A stretch of DNA of 64,000 nucleotides from DASRDZ01 sp035569495 (GTDB lineage Bacteria > Chloroflexota > Dormibacteria > Aeolococcales > Aeolococcaceae): assembly GCA_035569495.1 (NCBI GenBank), contig DATMMX010000038.1, forward strand, positions 1 through 64,000, in the 5' to 3' direction. The stretch's first letter is position 1. Every line of letters begins with the position of its first letter. Positions 46,244 through 54,863 of the stretch are shown piece after piece. Both the position numbers and the translations under genes were made by a program. The notes beneath the pieces were generated by a model that saw only the letters and a program-made list of their open reading frames with translations, did not search any database and was not told the DNA's origin.

Positions 46244-47185
46244 CTACGCGATCGCGAAATCGCTCGCGGTAATGCGGACCAGCTTCCGCACGTCCGAGGT
46301 CGCGCCCTGTGCACTCACCCCGTCGTTCCAGAAGTCGCGCAGGAGCGGCGGATGGTCACCCAGCACGACATCGCGGCTGATCATGCCGGCCGGGATGCCC
46401 ATGCTCTCCCAGTTCGCGAACTCCGTGATGACCACCGGGCAGCATGTGATGCCGCGGCTGAGCAGACCTGCGGCGCGGTGGTAGCCGTCGCGCAGGATCC
46501 AGCGGTCGCCGAGGTGCGCTACCTGGATGAACGGGCTGCCGAACCCGACCATCACCTGCACCACCGCCAGCTTCACCGTCGGCAGATGAGGCATCGGCTG
46601 AACCTCCGCCTGGGGAGTGACGTTCATGCCGTGCACACGCAGGTTGGGGTTTGCCGAGGTGAGCGTCACCGCACGCCCATCGGGGTCCAGGGTGAGGCCG
46701 ACCTGGCACACACTGCCTGAGCCGGGCAATGCGTACTCCATCAACCACGACAGATCATTCTGCGCCCCGGCCAGCCGGGCATCCATACCGTCCAGGCGCA
46801 CGAAGGGCTGGTAGGCGATGACCTGGGTCAGGTCCACGTAGCCGACCCGCCATCCCACCAGCGGGTGAAGGCGGCTGTGCAGGTCAGCGCGGGTTGCTGC
46901 AACCGTCAGCGCCTGCTCGTCGGGGCACGGAACCCGCAGATCGGTCGGCGTGTAGGACGAACGCGACGCCACCGTCGCGCGGTGCTGCGCCAGTGTTTCC
47001 TGCGCGGCCTTGATGCTGTCCGGGCTGGCCGTCGCGCGCTGCGGACCGAGCAGGAGGTTGAGCCCCGTCTCTTCGTCGACGAATCCGGTGAGGGCGCGCG
47101 TGGAGATCACGGCGGGCAGCAGCGCATGCGTCTCCGGGCTGGGGGGTGAGGTGGTCGGGGTCTGGGTCATAGCTTCCTGGGTCAC
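46244..47185 (-). CDS. ParB-nuclease-fold-like protein, unknown role
   Basis: 313 residues from GTG 47185, with AGGAG six bases upstream; an ATG at 47170 is an alternative. The segment DRWILRDGYHRAAGLLSRGI followed by TCCPVVITEF resembles the ParB/sulfiredoxin-like N-terminal fold, where a G-[HY]-x-R-x-x-A motif binds nucleotide. Upstream parts (LHSRLHPLVGWRVGYVDLTQ then VIAYQPFVRLDG) look globular. A role in element maintenance or regulation is possible but not shown. It is divergent from the ImmR-like gene, and the two share the control region at 47186-47353. Confidence 0.6.
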   Translation of the reverse strand: MTQEAMTQTPTTSPPSPETHALLPAVISTRALTGFVDEETGLNLLLGPQRATASPDSIKAAQETLAQHRATVASRSSYTPTDLRVPCPDEQALTVAATRADLHSRLHPLVGWRVGYVDLTQVIAYQPFVRLDGMDARLAGAQNDLSWLMEYALPGSGSVCQVGLTLDPDGRAVTLTSANPNLRVHGMNVTPQAEVQPMPHLPTVKLAVVQVMVGFGSPFIQVAHLGDRWILRDGYHRAAGLLSRGITCCPVVITEFANWESMGIPAGMISRDVVLGDHPPLLRDFWNDGVSAQGATSDVRKLVRITASDFAIA

Positions 47186-47278
47186 CTGAATCTCCTATCC
47201 GGCCGACGCCGGCGTTCTGTTGGGCCGGCGGCTCTGATAGGCTGTAGCCATCGCTACCGGGCTGGCGCTTCTGTTACC

Positions 47279-47310
47279 AGCAGAATTAGGATACCACAGC
47301 TTTCTGCTGT
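47279..47310. promoter_or_regulatory. Inverted repeat CAGCAGAA-N16-TTCTGCTG, probable repressor operator
   Basis: Perfect 8-bp arms (47279-47286 and 47303-47310) stand between the divergent ParB-like and ImmR-like genes. On the minus strand the spacer contains TGTGGTATCCT, which could be an extended -10. This is where an XRE repressor would act on both promoters. Confidence 0.55.
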
Positions 47311-47353
47311 CAAGCTATGCCATGGACCATCCACTTCATCTGGAGGCGAAATT

Positions 47354-47794
47354 TTGGCCCCCACTCTCGGGGAGAGCATTCGTCGGTACCGGCAGCGGAA
47401 GGGGTGGACCCTGAAGGACCTGGCTGCTGCGACCGGCCTCTCGGTGCCGTACCTGTCCGACCTGGAGCGCAGACCGGGTGTCAACCCCACACTCGACACC
47501 CTCACCTCCATCGCCTTGGCGTTAGGCTGCACCGTCGCGGACCTCGTGGGCGATGGCGCGAAACCCGGCGAGCCGTCGGCGCTGCCACCCACGCTCGCTC
47601 GCCTCGTCCGCAGCGATGAGTTCGAACAGGAGGTGCAACTCATCTCCCGCCGCAGCAGCCGCTCCGTCGAGGAAGTGCGCTCTGACCTCACCGCCTTCCT
47701 CGCCGTGGCACCGAAGCGAAGTTCCGGTGAGCTATCTGTAACCGACTGGCGGCGCCTCATGGACGTCTACCGCGTGATCACCGAAGACCGGTGA
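47354..47794 (+). CDS. XRE-family repressor, ImmR-like
   Basis: 146 residues from the TTG at 47354, which has GGAGG seven bases upstream. The N-terminal 65 residues are a classical lambda-repressor-like helix-turn-helix (LGESIRRYRQRKGWTLKDLA then AATGLSVPYLSDLERRPGVN). The C-terminal part is helical. Its stop overlaps the GTG of the metalloprotease gene as GTGA. In ICEBs1 and many phages an XRE repressor and a DUF955 protease encoded this way form a damage-responsive switch in which the protease removes the repressor. Confidence 0.87.
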   Translation: MAPTLGESIRRYRQRKGWTLKDLAAATGLSVPYLSDLERRPGVNPTLDTLTSIALALGCTVADLVGDGAKPGEPSALPPTLARLVRSDEFEQEVQLISRRSSRSVEEVRSDLTAFLAVAPKRSSGELSVTDWRRLMDVYRVITEDR

Positions 47795-48813
47795 ACCTTC
47801 GTGTCCGCCGCAATGCCGAGCGTCTGCAGGGCGCGCTGAGCGCAGACGCGCTTGCCCAGCTTGCGGTGGACCCCATTGCTGCCGTCGCCTCCCACCTCCG
47901 GCTGCGTGCCGTCGCCGTCGGTCCGACGACCGAGGAGTGCTCCTGCGATGGCGCCTACCTTCCTGAGTACGGCGCCATCTGCTACGTGCCGACGCCGAAC
48001 AGTCGCCGCGAGAACTTCACCGTGTTGCACGAGTTCGGACACCACCTCGTGCGCTCGGACGATGACCTTCTCTCGGAGCTTGCCGACCTCGACCGGGATG
48101 GTGGGCTTGTTGCCGAGGAGCGGATCTGCGACGCGTTCGCTGGCAGCGTGCTGATCCCTGACGCGTCTGTCCAGACCGTGCTTTCTGGAGGGCGGCCACG
48201 AGCATCGCATCTGCGGCTGCTCTATGACGCCACCGTCGGCTCCTTAGAGGCGTGCGCAGTCCGGCTCGCCGAGCGCATCGGATGCGACGGCTACGTGGCC
48301 TTGATGGACCCAACGACACGTCGGATTCGCTTTGCCTCCGCGTCGCCGCAATGCGAGCACGCCTGGGGCCGCGGCACACTGCTTCCCCACGGCCACGCGG
48401 CGTGGAAGGCGGTTAACGGCGCTTACCAGGGGCAGGGCGACATCGTCTGGTCCAGCGGCAAGCGCCGCCGGATGTGGCTCGACGCCGTCGGGTCGAGCCG
48501 GCTCGTCGTGGCCGTGTTCTCCGACGACCCCTACTTCGGCAGCAGCCCCACTGGCCTCACCGTCCTGGACGACCCGGGGATAACACGCGACACGGGCGTG
48601 CTGTTGTCGGGAACGTGTCGACACTGCGGAGGGCCGGCATGGGGCACGAAGGCATGTGACAAGTGCGGCGACCCCACATGCAAGCACTGTGGTCGCTGCG
48701 GGTGCGGTGCGCCTGCACCGTCGATGCGCACGTGCCCGAAGTGCCACCTGACGAAGCCGAGGGCCCTTTTCCCCCGCGGGTCTGCTGAGTGCCGCGACTG
48801 CGTCCAGCCATAG
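47791..48813 (+). CDS. ImmA/IrrE-type metalloprotease with zinc-ribbon tail
   Basis: 340 residues. The DUF955 (ImmA/IrrE) core has the metal-binding HEFGHH (80-85) and the downstream EERICDAFAGSVLIP. It probably cleaves the co-encoded repressor. The C-terminal part is unusual: about 60 residues with ten cysteines arranged as zinc ribbons (CRHCG, CDKCGDPTCKHCGRCGCG, CPKCHLTKP, CRDC). These may bind DNA or serve as a sensor. Start GTG 47791 overlaps the repressor stop (GTGA). Total length is larger than ICEBs1 ImmA because of the middle domain and the cysteine-rich tail. Confidence 0.87.
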   Translation: MNLRVRRNAERLQGALSADALAQLAVDPIAAVASHLRLRAVAVGPTTEECSCDGAYLPEYGAICYVPTPNSRRENFTVLHEFGHHLVRSDDDLLSELADLDRDGGLVAEERICDAFAGSVLIPDASVQTVLSGGRPRASHLRLLYDATVGSLEACAVRLAERIGCDGYVALMDPTTRRIRFASASPQCEHAWGRGTLLPHGHAAWKAVNGAYQGQGDIVWSSGKRRRMWLDAVGSSRLVVAVFSDDPYFGSSPTGLTVLDDPGITRDTGVLLSGTCRHCGGPAWGTKACDKCGDPTCKHCGRCGCGAPAPSMRTCPKCHLTKPRALFPRGSAECRDCVQP

Positions 48814-48960
48814 CGTCGATCAGCGGGGACGACTGCTGGCCGCCCCTGATGTAGAGCCCCGGCCGCCGACGCGCAAACTCGGCCGGTGTCTTTCAGCGGT
48901 CCCCCGCTCGCGCCGCCGCGGTGGACACATCCTCCTCCGCAGTGAGACCACTGGCTGAGC

Positions 48961-48991
48961 GGAGCTGCTGCGCCGCGATTCCGGGGGAGAC
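48961..48991. repeat. 31-bp non-coding repeat, copy 1
   Basis: Matches 53439-53469 at 27 of 31 positions (shared GCTGCGCCGCG and CGGGGGAGAC). Both copies are in non-coding parts of the element. Role unknown. Confidence 0.6.
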
Positions 48992-49022
48992 AATTTACCA
49001 CCGCCCGAACCACTGGATCTGG

Positions 49023-49328
49023 TTAGCCGGACTTCGCCTGAACACCGTAGTAGAAGCCGGTGACGGCGCCAACTAGGCCAACAACCGGAGTGAGAACCAA
49101 CTGCACCACTTTTACGATGTCCTCCGTCGGAGCCACGTGTCCGAAAAGGCCAACTACTGGTGCAACGGCGAGCCATGTCAGTATGAGCAAGAGCCACGTA
49201 GCAATGATGCCGCGTAACGACTCTCGTATCCGCTGTTCCCAAGTGGGCTTGTCTTGGAGTTGCTCACCGGGACCTACCGGACGGACGACGAGCTCCTGAC
49301 CGCCTCCAAGCGAATCATCGTCGGTCAT
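49023..49328 (-). CDS. Small two-helix membrane protein (101 aa)
   Basis: 101 residues from the ATG at 49328. A hydrophilic N-terminus (DSLGGGQELVVRPVGPGEQL) is followed by a first hydrophobic helix (about residues 44-63, ATWLLLILTWLAVAPVVGLF) and a second one near the C-terminus (VVQLVLTPVVGLVGAVTGFY). No family recognised. Base composition is lower in GC than the conjugation genes. It stands alone between the ImmA gene and the RHH gene. Confidence 0.55.
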   Translation of the reverse strand: MTDDDSLGGGQELVVRPVGPGEQLQDKPTWEQRIRESLRGIIATWLLLILTWLAVAPVVGLFGHVAPTEDIVKVVQLVLTPVVGLVGAVTGFYYGVQAKSG

Positions 49329-49466
49329 GCGCACGCCCTCCACGCCTTGGGTATTCGCAACCTTACCGTTGGGGTGGCCAACGGGCCAACACTGGTCTCT
49401 TAGGGCAGAAAACGCCAGAGGCCGAGAGCCAGGCAGCCCGCTCGCCGCAAGAACATCACTGCTCCG

Positions 49467-49670
49467 CTAATAAGTGAACCGAACTCGATGCGGCTTGGCG
49501 CCGGGCTTTCCGACGACCAACTCCGGGCCGCCAGCGCGTTCATCCCGAATGAATGCCTCGGTCGAGATCGCACGGCGCAGCGCTTCGGTCTGCGAGACAT
49601 GCTGCTCCTCAGCCAACTGCTTCAACCTTTCGACGACCTCGTCAGGGAGGTTGAACGTCACCTTAGCCAT
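49467..49670 (-). CDS. Ribbon-helix-helix (CopG/Arc-like) protein
   Basis: 67 residues from the ATG at 49670. MAKVTFNLPDEVVERLKQLA followed by EEQHVSQTEALRRAISTEAF is the ribbon-helix-helix fold of CopG/ParD-type DNA-binding proteins, with the N-terminal strand contacting DNA. The tail (PELVVGKPGAKPHRVRF) could bind a partner. No toxin gene is adjacent, so an orphan antitoxin or a plasmid-style copy-control/partition regulator are both possible. Confidence 0.78.
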   Translation of the reverse strand: MAKVTFNLPDEVVERLKQLAEEQHVSQTEALRRAISTEAFIRDERAGGPELVVGKPGAKPHRVRFTY

Positions 49671-50342
49671 TATGATCACCTTCGCTCGGCATACTCAGTG
49701 CCGTATCAATACCAGCTAAACGCTGTATTGTCAACCCCCCCTGCGCTCGGCCGTCCTGCCTTCCGGCACTCAGCCGCGGATCGGGATTCCACCCTAGACT
49801 GGCGCTCGCCAGATGGATGGCTGAGCATGGCATCCCGGCTCTTCCCAGCCAATCAGGAACTGGCCAGCCTCCGGTTGCCCGCCGAGACTTGACGATGTTA
49901 GGTGCCCGACTGCCTCTGTCGCGCACCGGGAAACCTATTGTTGGTGCCTGGCCAGAGGCCAGCTCCTTCGGTTCCGATGAGCGCTTCCCAACCAGCGTGG
50001 GGGCGTCCGCCGCCCGGACGGTGCCCGGGTCCTCGACGAGGGCCCGGGCACCGTGCTCTGACACCACTCCAATAGACCACTGCCGCCGGGGAGCCCTCGG
50101 GCCCCTCCAGAGCAGCGCCCGCAGGAAGTGCAATGCCACCCAGCCGCGACCCGACGCGCTCACCTTCATTGCCAGCCTCCTTATGTACCGCAGCCGTCTT
50201 ATATGAGGCATATTACCAGCTTTTTACCGTATGTCAAGCGTTTCTCGGATGTCTAGGGCCTTGCGGTGCGAATGGAGCACCTTCCGGTACGCTTTCGGAG
50301 GAAGGACTGAACAGTCCGTGCAACGATCGTGAGGATCCAAAG
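49671..50342. other. 670-base gap with a strong hairpin, no supported gene
   Basis: Open frames on both strands here are compositionally odd and lack ribosome sites. The notable content is the 17-bp hairpin at 50018-50054. The last 150 bases are AT-richer (TTATATGAGGCATATTACC near 50200) and should hold the promoter of the ROK-type gene. Confidence 0.5.
50018..50054. repeat. 17-bp near-perfect hairpin with three-base loop
   Basis: ACGGTGCCCGGGTCCTC (50018-50034) pairs with GAGGGCCCGGGCACCGT (50038-50054) around GAC, with a single G-T wobble. It is not followed by a U-run and is far from any gene end, so it is unlikely to be a simple terminator. A single-strand origin or transfer origin is a possibility. 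Confidence 0.6.
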
Positions 50343-52151
50343 GTGGGGTTGACGCGAGACAAACGTACGTACGACGAACTCGCCGCGGCGTTACGAAAGG
50401 AGCAGCAAGGCGCCCGGGAGCTGGTGGCACTCTTAGAGGGATGCGATTGGAAGGTGACCTACGCGCCAGGCGCCGCGGTGATTTCCGCCGAGAGCCCCTA
50501 CGGCACAAAGGTCGACCGTCCCGTCGTTATCCGTAGCGATGCTCTGCGCCAAGAGATCAATCGCCTCGGTTGGGATCAGCGAGAGGGCGACGACGACGTG
50601 ATCCGAGAGTTGGGCCTGGCCATCGCGACGGCCCGCGAGTTGCTCTGGATACTCGAGTCGATCGGCTGGCGCATTCGCGACTACAACGCGCAGGGCGAGC
50701 TGTTCATCGTCGTTCGGCCAGATGGTTCACAGATAGGCCACGCTTTCGGGGAGCTCGCTACGGGCGTAATCCGAAGCATTGAAATGACCCAGCTCTCGAG
50801 TGATGACTATGTACGATCTCGCGTCGAAGCCGCTGGACGAGATCCGGCCTCACCGCCGACGGACACGGTCACGGTCGATCTGCCACGGTACGTGTGGAGA
50901 GAGGTGGAGATCATTGCGCGCGAACGATCCCTGTCAAAACACGACGTCTTGACTCAAATCATCGCTAATGATCGGACTCGCGAACGTGACTTGGTTCTGG
51001 AGATCATCCGCTGCCGACATGGCGTGACGGCGACAGAACTCGCGTCGGCGGCACATCTCTCAAGTGCGCGTATCGGGCGTATCGTTGAGGATCTCCAATT
51101 CGACGGACTCATCACTGCCAATGATCCGGAGATGGACGAGAGGTCCGACCTGGTGGGCGAACGCCATTACGGAATCCGCGCAGACTTGGCGTATGCCGTT
51201 GGGGTGTCATTTGGCCGTCGTCACATACGAGTTGGCCTCGCCGACTTCGCGTTCGGTCTCGGAGGACCCCTCTTTCTGCAGCCATCTCCTACCGCCATCG
51301 ACTTCCCTGTGGACACCGATGGCGTTGGCGCCTTGGAGATGGCCGACGCCTTGGTCAAGGCCCTGCTCAGCGGAATCGACCGCGAGCGCGTGCTTGGCGC
51401 CGTGGTAGCGATCCCGGCACCCATCGATCGTACGTTGGGACGTGTCATTCCGCAATTCCTCCCGGGATGGGAGGGCCTGCGCCCGGTTGAAGAGATGCAC
51501 AGCCGCCTAGGTCTCCCCGTCGTGGTGGAGAATGATGCCAACTTAGGGGCACTCGGCGAAGCAACTGTCGGTGCGGCTCGGGGCTGTCGACACGTTGCCT
51601 TTGTCAAGCTCTCTACGGGAATCGGGCTTGGTTTCATACTCGACGGTCAGATGTGGACTGGCTCCCGGGGCGTGGCTGGCGAACTTGGACACACCATGAC
51701 CGACTCGGCTGATACGCCCTGTTATTGCGGGCACAATGGCTGCCTAGAAGCGGTGGCAGGCGGTGGCGCGCTAGTCGCGCAACTGGGTCGTAAATACGGA
51801 CAGGACTCTGTCGCGGGGATTGTCAAAGTCGCACTTGATGGCGCCGACGAATGCCGGTCAGCGATAGAGTTGGCCGCGCGCCGGATCGGTGTAGCTCTCG
51901 CAGGCGTGTGCGGACTTATCAATCCCGAGTGCCTTGTCGTCGGCGGTAGCCTCACCGATGCCGGCAGTATCGTCATGGTTCCGATAGAGGAAGAACTCCG
52001 GGGACATCTCGTCCAGACGTCAAAGCCAATGCGGCTCCTGCTCGGCGCACTTGGAAACGAAGCGGCAATGTGCGGGGCCGTCGAAATGGTCCTCCGATCG
52101 TCAAGGGGGGAATTCCGTCCGGCCCTTCGCCGCGTCCTCAAACAAGAGTGA
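50343..52151 (+). CDS. ROK-family regulator with extra N-terminal DNA-binding domains
   Basis: 602 residues from GTG 50343, preceded by AGGA; the longer frame is not used. Order: a helical N-terminal region (about 1-160), a ribbon-helix-helix-like segment (TVTVDLPRYVWREVEIIARE then RSLSKHDVLTQII), a winged helix (GVTATELASAAHLSSARIGR then IVEDLQFDGL) and a complete ROK kinase/repressor fold. The latter includes VVVENDANLGALGEATVGAA, GVAGELGHT and the zinc motif CYCGHNGCLEAVAGG. ROK repressors such as NagC/XylR respond to sugars. No sugar genes are nearby, so its ligand and targets in the element are unknown. Confidence 0.82.
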   Translation: MGLTRDKRTYDELAAALRKEQQGARELVALLEGCDWKVTYAPGAAVISAESPYGTKVDRPVVIRSDALRQEINRLGWDQREGDDDVIRELGLAIATARELLWILESIGWRIRDYNAQGELFIVVRPDGSQIGHAFGELATGVIRSIEMTQLSSDDYVRSRVEAAGRDPASPPTDTVTVDLPRYVWREVEIIARERSLSKHDVLTQIIANDRTRERDLVLEIIRCRHGVTATELASAAHLSSARIGRIVEDLQFDGLITANDPEMDERSDLVGERHYGIRADLAYAVGVSFGRRHIRVGLADFAFGLGGPLFLQPSPTAIDFPVDTDGVGALEMADALVKALLSGIDRERVLGAVVAIPAPIDRTLGRVIPQFLPGWEGLRPVEEMHSRLGLPVVVENDANLGALGEATVGAARGCRHVAFVKLSTGIGLGFILDGQMWTGSRGVAGELGHTMTDSADTPCYCGHNGCLEAVAGGGALVAQLGRKYGQDSVAGIVKVALDGADECRSAIELAARRIGVALAGVCGLINPECLVVGGSLTDAGSIVMVPIEEELRGHLVQTSKPMRLLLGALGNEAAMCGAVEMVLRSSRGEFRPALRRVLKQE

Positions 52152-52395
52152 AGCGACTGGAGGCGGCGGCTGCGCCACAACAAACACGGGTAGGCGGAAT
52201 CTTCCGGCTGTTCCTGACCGAGGGTCAGTGCGACTCCAGACGATGTGTGGTGGCAGAGCGCCGAGTCGGGTGGTACATTTGCGGCCAGACTGGCGCACTG
52301 GCCGGAGGCGGCAGGCGTAGTTTCCATGACCGCGTTCAAGTGAGAGGCTGCGTTCAGGACGCATAGCCGTCAGCCGGCTTGGAGAGGACGAACCC

Positions 52396-53124
52396 ATGTC
52401 GATCAGCTATGGCTCTTCGTGGGGACCGACCGAGGGAATCAACGGTTCGACATTCGAGGTAGTGCTGTTTGACGAGAGTCTTCAGCACCCATGGCAAGCA
52501 TCCGGTCCCCCGCCCGATCGCTCCGAAACGGCAGGAGTAGTAGGCGTCGCCACTGTGTGGCTGCCCGACGTCTCGCAGGCCGACTTTATCGATACCATGG
52601 ACTCCACGAACATTGCGGACGCGATCTGGTGGAAGGAGCCTCACCTCCGCGGAGGGATTTCGGTCCAACTCGCGTACGACGAGTTCAATTCACCGGTCGT
52701 GGCGCTCAATATCGACCCGAATCTCATCGGGGAAGTCGTCAGTGGGACACATTACTTCGTCCAACAGCACGGCGAGGCCATCAAGGATGGGATAGCCCTG
52801 GCACCGTGGGCGTGGAAGATCAGCGACATGGTGAAAGACCGGCGGCAGAACGCCCTCCGAGGGGCCTTGCCCATGCGCGAAGCGGAACTCGAAGACTTGG
52901 CACGTGGTGCGGTTCGCATCCAGCGCAAGCTCGGTCGTGACGACAGCTTGGTGCTGGGCGGGATCATGTATGCGAAGCACCCCTCGGCAAAATGGGCCGC
53001 CATCGTCCGCCTCGACCATGCGGAGATGCGGCGGAGCTATGCGGTCGAGATAATGGTGAAAAGCAACGGCAACTTGGAAGCGGGTAGCGTTTCTTGGCGG
53101 TCTCTTGATGGCTGGCCCGGCTGA
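52396..53124 (+). CDS. Hypothetical element protein (242 aa)
   Basis: 242 residues from the ATG at 52396 (GGAGAGG about 10 bases upstream). No family recognised. The sequence is soluble and mixed alpha/beta (GINGSTFEVVLFDESLQHPW, IWWKEPHLRGGISVQLAYDE, SYAVEIMVKSNGNLEAGSVS) with no signal peptide or membrane helix. It is the second rightward gene after the ROK-type regulator, with 244 bases between them, and codon usage is similar. Function unknown. Confidence 0.55.
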   Translation: MSISYGSSWGPTEGINGSTFEVVLFDESLQHPWQASGPPPDRSETAGVVGVATVWLPDVSQADFIDTMDSTNIADAIWWKEPHLRGGISVQLAYDEFNSPVVALNIDPNLIGEVVSGTHYFVQQHGEAIKDGIALAPWAWKISDMVKDRRQNALRGALPMREAELEDLARGAVRIQRKLGRDDSLVLGGIMYAKHPSAKWAAIVRLDHAEMRRSYAVEIMVKSNGNLEAGSVSWRSLDGWPG

Positions 53125-53727
53125 GTGCGCGGGCGGTAGGTAGACGGACACCAAGTCGACGGGTGATTGAGCGCGGCCCGCGAGTCTCCAACCGCCTATC
53201 TGCGCAACCCTTCGCGCCTCAGCGCGCCACGTCTCCGCTCTGCTGGCCGGCCGAGCGGGGAAGGGGCGCTCGTACCACCGGACGTCCTCGGGAAGAAGCC
53301 CATCGGAGAGGGACAGTTGAGCGTGCCCCAAGAGGTGTGATTGGCTCCGCGGGCGGGCGCCTAGTTCTCTGCGCACCGCACCCCGCAACGGCGCGCCGCT
53401 GAGCGTCCATCGTGGGCTGTCGTGTCGGTCGCCGAAGTGGAGCGGCTGCGCCGCGTATGCGGGGGAGACGCGGCCCCTCTCCCCCGCACCCCCCTCTACC
53501 CAGGGGACGAGCCCCCTCCCCTGGACCCCTACCCCCTCCTCTCTGGATCGGGACCCGGGTTGTCAACCCCTCTCCACCGTGGGACGAGCAGCGGTCGACC
53601 GGGAGCGCGTGGCGGGTGCGGCCTGGGAGGCCTCGGGGCGCACCGGGCACCTGCGTCCGCTGAGCCGATGCGGGTAGCTCGTTGACGCAGGTCCGGCGCG
53701 GGCCCCGAGGAGTCCCGGCCGCCCCTC
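53125..53727. other. 600-base gap with repeat copy 2 and two hairpins
   Basis: No convincing gene. Copy 2 of the 31-bp repeat lies at 53439-53469. GCGGGGGAGA at 53459-53468 pairs with TCTCCCCCGC at 53478-53487 (10-bp stem, 9-base loop). CCAGGGGA at 53500-53507 pairs with TCCCCTGG at 53517-53524 (8-bp stem, 9-base loop). The region between and after is pyrimidine-rich. Confidence 0.55.
53439..53469. repeat. 31-bp non-coding repeat, copy 2
   Basis: See copy 1 at 48961-48991; 27 of 31 bases agree. Its right part forms one arm of the hairpin at 53459-53487. Confidence 0.6.
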
Positions 53728-54744
53728 TTATGCCGCCACGGCGACGGGCGTCCGCGGGCCCGTGGGGGCGTGGGCCGTCACCACGGAACTGCGCTGCCCG
53801 TGCGCCGCGATGACCTCGGGCAGCGCCGCCACGGTGTCGCGGTAGGCCGCCTGTGCGCTGCCGAGGGTCACCGACGGGTGGCGGACCACGATCGTCACGC
53901 CGTTGCGGCGCGCGATGTGCCGCAGGACGGCTTGCCCATCCCATCCGAGCTGGCTGACGGTGCGGAGCACGACCACGCGCCAGTGGGTCGGCTGGTCCTC
54001 GCCGAGGCCGAGGTTGACGACCTCGGGAAGGTGCGTCTCGATTTCCTCGGCCGCGCGGGCGAGTGCAGGCACATCCTCACGCTGACCCGTCGCGACGATC
54101 ACCGCAACCAGCATCCGACGGTTCGCGGGAAGGACGTCCTGCTTGCCATCGGGATCGACGTCGGCCTCCTCGCGGGGCGTCAGCACGTCGGCAAGGGCGG
54201 CCTCCTCGTCGACGCTGGGATGCACCACGCGGGCGTTGGCCCAGTGCGCGTAGGCGATCCCGATCTGCCGCGCCGCGGAGCTGGCGAACGCCTCCAGGTC
54301 CCCGCACATCGCAGCGACGGCTTGCTCGACGTTCGCCTCACCCCACAGGCCGTCGAACTCGTGGCTCCGTGCCAGGAGCAGGTCGGCGACGGACTCGACG
54401 GCGGCCGTCACCGTCGCCACGGCAGTCTCTGCGGCGATGCCGTCCCCGGCACAGGTGGCACCCAGGAACCGGAAGGGGAGGACGTCGCCATGCCTGACGG
54501 GCTTGCCGCCGTGGCAGACGCTGCGCGCCATCGGCATCGCCTCGTGCACGAGTTGGGCGAGCGGCGGCGCGACGGCGGGGGACGCATCGCCGCGGGACGC
54601 GTCGCCGTGCACGAGGGTGGTGGTCAGCTCGGGGAGCTGCCGGTCCACCAGCCGTGCCAGGTCGCTGCGCACGGCGTCGCTGCTCTCGCTGTCGGACGGA
54701 GGGGCCGTGGGCGCAGCCCCGTGGGCCTGGGTAGAGTCAGCCAT
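53728..54744 (-). CDS. Hypothetical element protein (338 aa), leader shared with neighbour
   Basis: 338 residues from the ATG at 54744, with AAAGGAGG seven bases upstream. The open frame continues upstream through the neighbouring gene, but that is coincidental: the ribosome site, the change of character and the shared leader fix the start. The protein is helical in the N-terminal 200 residues, and the last part has a Rossmann-like alternation (RRMLVAVIVATGQREDVPAL, HWRVVVLRTVSQLGWDGQAV, NGVTIVVRHPSVTLGSA). No family recognised. The first codons and about 25 bases of leader are nearly identical to those of the gene at 55881. Confidence 0.6.
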   Translation of the reverse strand: MADSTQAHGAAPTAPPSDSESSDAVRSDLARLVDRQLPELTTTLVHGDASRGDASPAVAPPLAQLVHEAMPMARSVCHGGKPVRHGDVLPFRFLGATCAGDGIAAETAVATVTAAVESVADLLLARSHEFDGLWGEANVEQAVAAMCGDLEAFASSAARQIGIAYAHWANARVVHPSVDEEAALADVLTPREEADVDPDGKQDVLPANRRMLVAVIVATGQREDVPALARAAEEIETHLPEVVNLGLGEDQPTHWRVVVLRTVSQLGWDGQAVLRHIARRNGVTIVVRHPSVTLGSAQAAYRDTVAALPEVIAAHGQRSSVVTAHAPTGPRTPVAVAA

Positions 54745-54812
54745 GTCGATGCCTCCTTTCAGGTATCGGCCACGGCCTCGGGTGGTGACACACCGCGAGG
54801 CCACTTCTTCTC

Positions 54813-54829
54813 GAATTATACCACAATTC
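54813..54829 (-). promoter_or_regulatory. Extended -10 promoter with overlapping inverted repeat
   Basis: On the minus strand TGGTATAAT (the -10 TATAAT at 54815-54820) forms an extended -10 pointing at the gene at 54744, about 70 bases away. GAATT and AATTC at 54813-54817 and 54825-54829 make an inverted repeat around it, suggesting repressor control. Confidence 0.55.
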
Positions 54830-54863
54830 TGTGTAGGCACCGAGTTCGGCGAGGCGTTCGGTG

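Noticed and set aside
45718..46272. A 184-codon frame on the plus strand
   Set aside because: It starts inside promoter copy A, has no ribosome site and no protein-like pattern.
49663..50211. A 182-codon frame on the minus strand in the gap before the ROK-type gene
   Set aside because: It covers the hairpin, overlaps the RHH start region and shows no domain or ribosome site.
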